A program made the position numbers and the translations under genes. From positions 1 through 9,903 of the forward strand of contig CAJLWS010000036.1 in NCBI GenBank assembly GCA_905210385.1: a DNA stretch of 9,903 nt, in the 5' to 3' direction. Positions within the stretch are counted from its first letter, which is position 1. The number at the start of each line of letters is the position of its first letter. Source of the DNA: an uncultured Eubacteriales bacterium (lineage in GTDB: Bacteria; Bacillota; Clostridia; Oscillospirales; Oscillospiraceae). Below the pieces are notes generated by a model. The model saw only the letters and a list, made by a program, of their open reading frames with translations. It did not search any database and was not told the DNA's origin. Shown here in pieces: positions 6,076-9,903 of the stretch.

Positions 6076-6723
6076 ATGCAGAATTTTATCGTGATCGGAT
6101 TGGGCAGATTTGGAACCGCTGTGGCCAGAGAGCTGTACGCCGTGGGCAAGGATGTGCTGGCTATGGACGTCAAGAGTGAGAATGTACAGAGCATTGCGGA
6201 CTACGTCACCCATGCGGTGACGGGGGACGGCCGGGACCCGGCGGTGCTCCAGGCCATCGGCGTACAGGACTATGACTGCGCCGTGGTCACCGTGGGCGAC
6301 GATGTGGGCAGCAGCGCGCTGATCACCATGCGCCTGAAGGAGGCCGGCGTACCCAAAGTGATCTGCAAGGCCCAGAGTCATGTCCACCAGCGCCTGCTGG
6401 AGAAGATTGGCGCGGATCTGGTGGTCTTCCCGGAGCATGAGATGGGCATCAAGACGGCCCAGGGGCTGGCACGTTCCAACATTCTCAACTTTATTGAGCT
6501 GTCTCCGGAGTTTGCCATTGTAGAGGTGGATATCCCCTCCGGCTGGGCACGGCAGACCCTCCGGGACTTGGACGTGCGGGCTAAGTATAAGGTGAACGTG
6601 ATTGCCATCCGCCGGGGCAGTGTGTTCAACGTGGCACCCGGCGCGGACTGGGTCATGGCAGAGGGGGATAAGCTGATCGTGCTAGGCCGTGATGAGGACA
6701 TCACTGCACTGTGCGGGAAATGA
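6076..6723 (+). CDS. trkA: TrkA/KtrA-type cytoplasmic regulatory subunit of potassium uptake
   Basis: This 215-residue soluble RCK protein gates the TrkH/KtrB pore. The N-terminal RCK_N Rossmann domain shows GLGRFG (8-13) and Asp31 at the end of the second strand, the usual nucleotide-binding signature. The RCK_C (TrkA_C) domain occupies about residues 135-215. A single RCK_N-RCK_C pair is the KtrA/KtrC architecture, unlike the duplicated TrkA of enterobacteria. In Firmicutes the RCK_C domain often binds cyclic di-AMP; that is family knowledge, not visible here. The start has AAGGGA (6062-6067) 8 bases upstream. Its 3' end overlaps the next gene, so the two are likely coupled. Confidence 0.93.
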   Translation: MQNFIVIGLGRFGTAVARELYAVGKDVLAMDVKSENVQSIADYVTHAVTGDGRDPAVLQAIGVQDYDCAVVTVGDDVGSSALITMRLKEAGVPKVICKAQSHVHQRLLEKIGADLVVFPEHEMGIKTAQGLARSNILNFIELSPEFAIVEVDIPSGWARQTLRDLDVRAKYKVNVIAIRRGSVFNVAPGADWVMAEGDKLIVLGRDEDITALCGK

Positions 6724-7490
6724 TTCGGGAGCGGATTACCAGCCGGAGCAACCCCCTGGTTTCCCGGGTGAAGCGGCTGCGGGATCAGCGTGCCGCCCGG
6801 CGGGAGGAGGGCATGCTGCTGGGCGAAGGCCCCAAGCTTCTTCAGGAAGCGCTGCGCTGGAATGGGACGCCGGATACCGTGATCTGTGTGCAGGGTGTGG
6901 AGCTTCCTCCTCTGCCGCCTCAGACGCGGGTGGTCGAGGTTCCTCCGGATTTGCTGGAGACCATGGCTGACACCAGAGCACCCCAGGGAATTCTTTTCCT
7001 TTCCAGAATTCCCCGGCAGACGATGCCGGAGGCCCTGACAGGAGACAGGTATCTGATCTTAGACGGGGTGCAGGACCCTGGCAATGTGGGCACCATCTGG
7101 CGTGCAGCGGACGCCTTCCGCGCTGACGGGCTGATCCTATGCAACGGATGCGCGGACCCGTGGAGCCCCAAGACGGTGCGGGCCACCATGGGGGCGGTGT
7201 TCCGACTGCCGGCCTATGAGTCTGGGATGGCGGAGGCCGCCTCTGGGCTGGCCCGGGCTGCCATCCCTCTGTACGCCGCGGCATTGAGCGAGCCCTGCCT
7301 GGATGTGCGGAAGACGGATTTGAGCCGGAGTGCGGTGGTCATCGGCAGTGAGGGGCGGGGTGTCTCCCAGGAGGCTTTGGCGCTGTGCGCGGGCACCATC
7401 CGCATTCCTATGGCTGAGTGCTGTGAGTCACTCAACGCGGCGGTAGCTGCGGCGGTGGTGCTCTGGGAGATGGGAAAAGACAAGCTGTGA
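6711..7490 (+). CDS. TrmH/SpoU-family RNA 2'-O-ribose methyltransferase (RlmB-like)
   Basis: This 259-residue SPOUT methyltransferase transfers methyl from S-adenosylmethionine to a ribose 2'-OH, usually in rRNA. The N-terminal substrate-binding domain begins with the typical ITSRSNPLVSRVKRLRD. The C-terminal knot shows motif 1 NVGTIWR (125-131), motif 2 GSEGRG (212-217) and motif 3 around ESLNAA (239-244). The target nucleotide cannot be told from sequence. Two starts are possible. The GTG at 6711 has GAGGA 12 bases upstream. The ATG at 6720 overlaps the trkA stop as ATGA but has a weaker Shine-Dalgarno. Either way the gene overlaps trkA and is translated with it. Confidence 0.9.
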   Translation: MREMIRERITSRSNPLVSRVKRLRDQRAARREEGMLLGEGPKLLQEALRWNGTPDTVICVQGVELPPLPPQTRVVEVPPDLLETMADTRAPQGILFLSRIPRQTMPEALTGDRYLILDGVQDPGNVGTIWRAADAFRADGLILCNGCADPWSPKTVRATMGAVFRLPAYESGMAEAASGLARAAIPLYAAALSEPCLDVRKTDLSRSAVVIGSEGRGVSQEALALCAGTIRIPMAECCESLNAAVAAAVVLWEMGKDKL

Positions 7491-7515
7491 TGAAGATGAG
7501 ATGAGGTGAGAGGAC

Positions 7516-8766
7516 ATGTCAAACCTGAAATATTGGCTTTGGCTGACCACCCGCAGGGGATTGGCAGGGCAACAGCTTCTGACAGTACTCAATCATTTTG
7601 GTTCTCCGGAGGGCGCATATTTTTCTGACCAGGGGGAATACCGGCTAGTTGAAGGGCTCTCGGATGAGGCGCGACGATCAATGGAGGACAAATCTCTGGA
7701 CGATGCGGATCGGATTTTGGGGGACTGTGACCGTCTAGGGATCCAGGTTCTCACCATGCAGGATGCCATGTACCCGGAGCGGCTGGCCGCTGTTCATCAG
7801 CCTCCTCTGGTCCTGTACTGGAAAGGCAAGCCCATCGCCTTTGATGAGGAGGTAGCCATCGCAATGGTAGGTACCCGGTCGGCTACTCCCTACGGTATCC
7901 GCACGGCCACTCAGCTGGCCATGGATCTGACCCGGCGGGGCGCCTTGCTGGTGTCTGGTATTGCCCAGGGTATTGACGCTGCAGCGATTCGCGGTGCTCT
8001 TCAGGCGGGGGGGCCGGTGGTGTCCGTGCTGGCCGGCGGTGTGGATGTGATCTATCCCAAGGAGAACCGCTATTTGTTTGAGGATGTGGCCGCAGCCGGC
8101 GCTCTGATCTCAGAGAACCCGCCGGGAACGGAGCCCAAGGGAGGCCTATTCCCTGTTCGCAACCGGATCATCAGCGGCTTGAGCGTGGGCGTGATCGCAG
8201 TGGAAAGCCCCTGCTCCGGCGGGACGCTGCACACCGTGGCTCACGCCTTGGAGCAGAACCGGGAGGTGTTCGCTGTCCCCGGCCCATGGGATGCGCCGTG
8301 CAGTGAGGGGACGAACCGCCTGATCCAGGAGGGGGCGGCCAAGCTGATCCTGGATGCCGAGGATGTGCTGTGCGAGTTCGTGGACCGGTTTCCTCAGCGG
8401 CTGGGGAACCGGGAACAAATGGATCCGGAGGTCCGCCGGCAGCGGCTGGAGGGGGCCAGGGACGCGAAGCACCCCCGGTCGGAACCTCCGGCGAAATCCC
8501 GGCCGGGGGAGAAAAAAGAGGTTGACATTCCAGACCGGGAGGCATATATTGACTGGAAGGAATGCAGGGATAAACTGACTGACGACCAGCAGACTGTGCT
8601 GCTGGCACTGGCGGAGGGGGCCAGGAAGGCGGACGACCTGGTGGAGCAGACCCAGCTGCCGGTGCGTCGGGTGTTGTCCGCGCTGACCATCCTGCAGGTG
8701 CAGGGCTATGCCCGGGAGGAGAGCGGAAAGCGCTACCGTCTGACAGTCAGATTGAACATGGAGTAA
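7516..8766 (+). CDS. dprA: DNA-processing protein DprA (Smf)
   Basis: This 416-residue protein belongs to the DprA family, which binds incoming single-stranded DNA in transformation and loads RecA. An N-terminal SAM-like helical region (about 1-65) is followed by the Rossmann fold with VGTRSATPYG (118-127), SGIAQGID, LAGGVDVIYP, the FPVRNRIISGLS segment (Arg215, Arg217) and VFAVPG. A charged linker (about 298-345) leads to a C-terminal winged helix (about 350-412). Two family motifs are altered: the usual AH in the GIDAAAH segment is AI (Ile158), and the usual RSGSLIT is SGGTLHT (234-240). Start ATG with GAGGTGA 6 bases upstream. It sits 25 bases after the methyltransferase and 9 before topA; dprA-topA is a classic pair. 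Confidence 0.93.
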   Translation: MSNLKYWLWLTTRRGLAGQQLLTVLNHFGSPEGAYFSDQGEYRLVEGLSDEARRSMEDKSLDDADRILGDCDRLGIQVLTMQDAMYPERLAAVHQPPLVLYWKGKPIAFDEEVAIAMVGTRSATPYGIRTATQLAMDLTRRGALLVSGIAQGIDAAAIRGALQAGGPVVSVLAGGVDVIYPKENRYLFEDVAAAGALISENPPGTEPKGGLFPVRNRIISGLSVGVIAVESPCSGGTLHTVAHALEQNREVFAVPGPWDAPCSEGTNRLIQEGAAKLILDAEDVLCEFVDRFPQRLGNREQMDPEVRRQRLEGARDAKHPRSEPPAKSRPGEKKEVDIPDREAYIDWKECRDKLTDDQQTVLLALAEGARKADDLVEQTQLPVRRVLSALTILQVQGYAREESGKRYRLTVRLNME

Positions 8767-8775
8767 AGGATCGTT

Positions 8776-9903
8776 ATGGCGAAAAAACATTTAGTGATTG
8801 TGGAATCCCCGGCCAAGGCCAAGACCATCGGGAAATACCTGGGGCCTGACTTTCAGGTGAAGGCGTCTATGGGCCATGTCCGGGACCTGCCCAAGAGCAA
8901 ACTTGGGGTGGACGTGACCACCTTCGAGCCTGACTACCAGGATATCAAGGCAAAGGAAGAGACCATCAAGGACTTGCGGAAGGCCGCCAAGGCCAGCGAC
9001 ATGGTCTACCTGGCCACCGACCCGGACCGGGAAGGGGAAGCCATCTCCTGGCACCTCCAGTCCGTGCTGGGCGTACCCAAGGACAAGACCTTCCGGGTCA
9101 CCTTCAACGAGATCACCCGGAAGGTAGTGCAGGACTCCATCGCCCATCCCCGGCAGATCGACCAGAACCTGGTGGACGCACAGCAGGCCAGGCGGGTGCT
9201 GGACCGCATCGTGGGCTACCAGCTCTCCCCGCTGCTGTGGAAGAAGATCCGCCGGGGCCTGTCCGCCGGCCGGGTTCAGTCGGTGGCCACCCGGCTTGTG
9301 GTGGAGCGGGAGGAGGAGATCCGTGCCTTCCAGCCCAAGGAGTACTGGTCCCTCATCGCAGACCTGTCCCGGATTGCCCCCAATTTGGGGGACTTCCAGG
9401 CGGAGTTCTACGGCAAGGGGAAGAAGATGGAGCTGGGCAGCAAGGCGGAAGTGGACGCTGTGGCAGAGACTGTAAAGGGTTCTGACTTCCGGGTGACTTC
9501 CGTGAAGCGGCAGGACAAGAACCGCAATCCCGCCCCTCCGTTCATCACTTCCACCCTCCAGCAGGAAGCCTCCCGCAAGCTGAACATGACTCCCCGGCGT
9601 ACCATGTCCATCACCCAGCAGCTCTATGAGGGGGTGGACATCGAGGGAGAGGGAACTGTGGGCCTTATCACCTATATGCGTACCGACTCCCTGCGCCTGT
9701 CCGAGGAGGCGCTGGCCGCGGCCAAGTCCTTTATCGTGGGCCGCTACGGGGAGAGGTATTACCCCGAGAAGACCCGGCGGTTCAAGGCCAAGGGCAACGC
9801 CCAGGACGCCCACGAGGCCATCCGGCCCTCCGACGTGAACCTTACCCCGGAGCAGATCAAAAAGGATCTCACTGGGGAGCAGTACCGGCTGGACAAGCCG
9901 ATC
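8776..9903 (+). CDS. topA: DNA topoisomerase I (type IA), 5' part, cut by the window edge
   Basis: 376 codons are present and open to the right edge; the full enzyme is usually near 700 residues. It relaxes negative supercoils by cutting one strand through a tyrosyl-DNA bond. The Toprim domain shows VIVESPAKAKTIGKYL from residue 7 (Glu10 catalytic) and DPDREGE (82-88, metal-binding acids). The domain-2 helix QQARRVLDRIVGYQLSPLLW and GLSAGRVQSVA follow. The active-site Tyr300 lies in GLITYMRTDS. The C-terminal zinc-finger part is off the window. Start ATG with AAAGGA 5 bases upstream; it begins 9 bases after dprA ends, in the same transcription unit. Confidence 0.97.
   Translation, partial: MAKKHLVIVESPAKAKTIGKYLGPDFQVKASMGHVRDLPKSKLGVDVTTFEPDYQDIKAKEETIKDLRKAAKASDMVYLATDPDREGEAISWHLQSVLGVPKDKTFRVTFNEITRKVVQDSIAHPRQIDQNLVDAQQARRVLDRIVGYQLSPLLWKKIRRGLSAGRVQSVATRLVVEREEEIRAFQPKEYWSLIADLSRIAPNLGDFQAEFYGKGKKMELGSKAEVDAVAETVKGSDFRVTSVKRQDKNRNPAPPFITSTLQQEASRKLNMTPRRTMSITQQLYEGVDIEGEGTVGLITYMRTDSLRLSEEALAAAKSFIVGRYGERYYPEKTRRFKAKGNAQDAHEAIRPSDVNLTPEQIKKDLTGEQYRLDKPI

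Noticed and set aside
9374..9392. Near-palindrome CCCCCAATTTGGGGG inside topA
   Set aside because: It has a one-base centre, so it cannot form a useful hairpin, and it is explained by the coding sequence.
8791..9813. Minus-strand 340-codon open frame inside topA
   Set aside because: No start signal or recognisable domain; the plus strand has the full Toprim and active-site motifs of topoisomerase I.

Overview
The window looks like a high-GC member of the Clostridia, most likely an Oscillospiraceae-type gut butyrate producer. That placement is inferred from the gene content: a butyrate kinase module, an accessory gene for selenium-dependent molybdenum hydroxylases, and a TrkH/TrkA-rRNA methyltransferase-DprA-TopA run. 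Shine-Dalgarno sites of the GAGGA/GGAGG type and sigma-A-like promoters with 17-bp spacers also fit. I cannot name the species from sequence alone.

Layout, left to right. (1) A short ModE-like DNA-binding protein gene (105-458, minus) is divergent from yqeB (555-1358, plus). The 96-bp gap between them holds two back-to-back promoters whose -35 boxes form one small palindrome. (2) yqeB meets an AlkZ/AlkX-like winged-helix (HTH_42) gene (1355-2392, minus) tail to tail, with overlapping stop codons. (3) A second divergent promoter pair (2424-2501) drives that gene leftward. Rightward it drives a two-gene unit: an unrecognised acidic protein (2536-3276) and an ORF that begins as butyrate kinase. 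(4) A strong hairpin terminator follows at 4584-4619. (5) A tight same-strand run then begins: trkH, trkA, a SpoU/TrmH-type RNA methyltransferase, dprA and topA. topA runs off the right edge.

The outstanding feature is the ORF at 3281-4579. Its first ~284 residues are butyrate kinase, with the phosphate and acyl-binding motifs in place. From about residue 285 to the end it is the C-terminal third of class II lysyl-tRNA synthetase, including motif 3. The two parts join in frame without a linker. The butyrate kinase has lost its C-terminal nucleotide-binding part. The synthetase has lost its anticodon-binding domain and motifs 1 and 2. This is either a real deletion or recombination scar, possibly a novel hybrid protein, or a chimeric assembly join. 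Read coverage across about 4100-4150 would decide it.

Functionally, the left part concerns regulation and maturation of molybdenum hydroxylases and possibly DNA alkylation or crosslink repair. The middle was a butyrate-forming energy step (now broken or hybrid). The right part holds potassium homeostasis and nucleic-acid housekeeping genes, apparently co-transcribed. No RNA genes, CRISPR arrays, insertion sequences or phage genes were seen. There is no gene-free stretch longer than about 150 bases.
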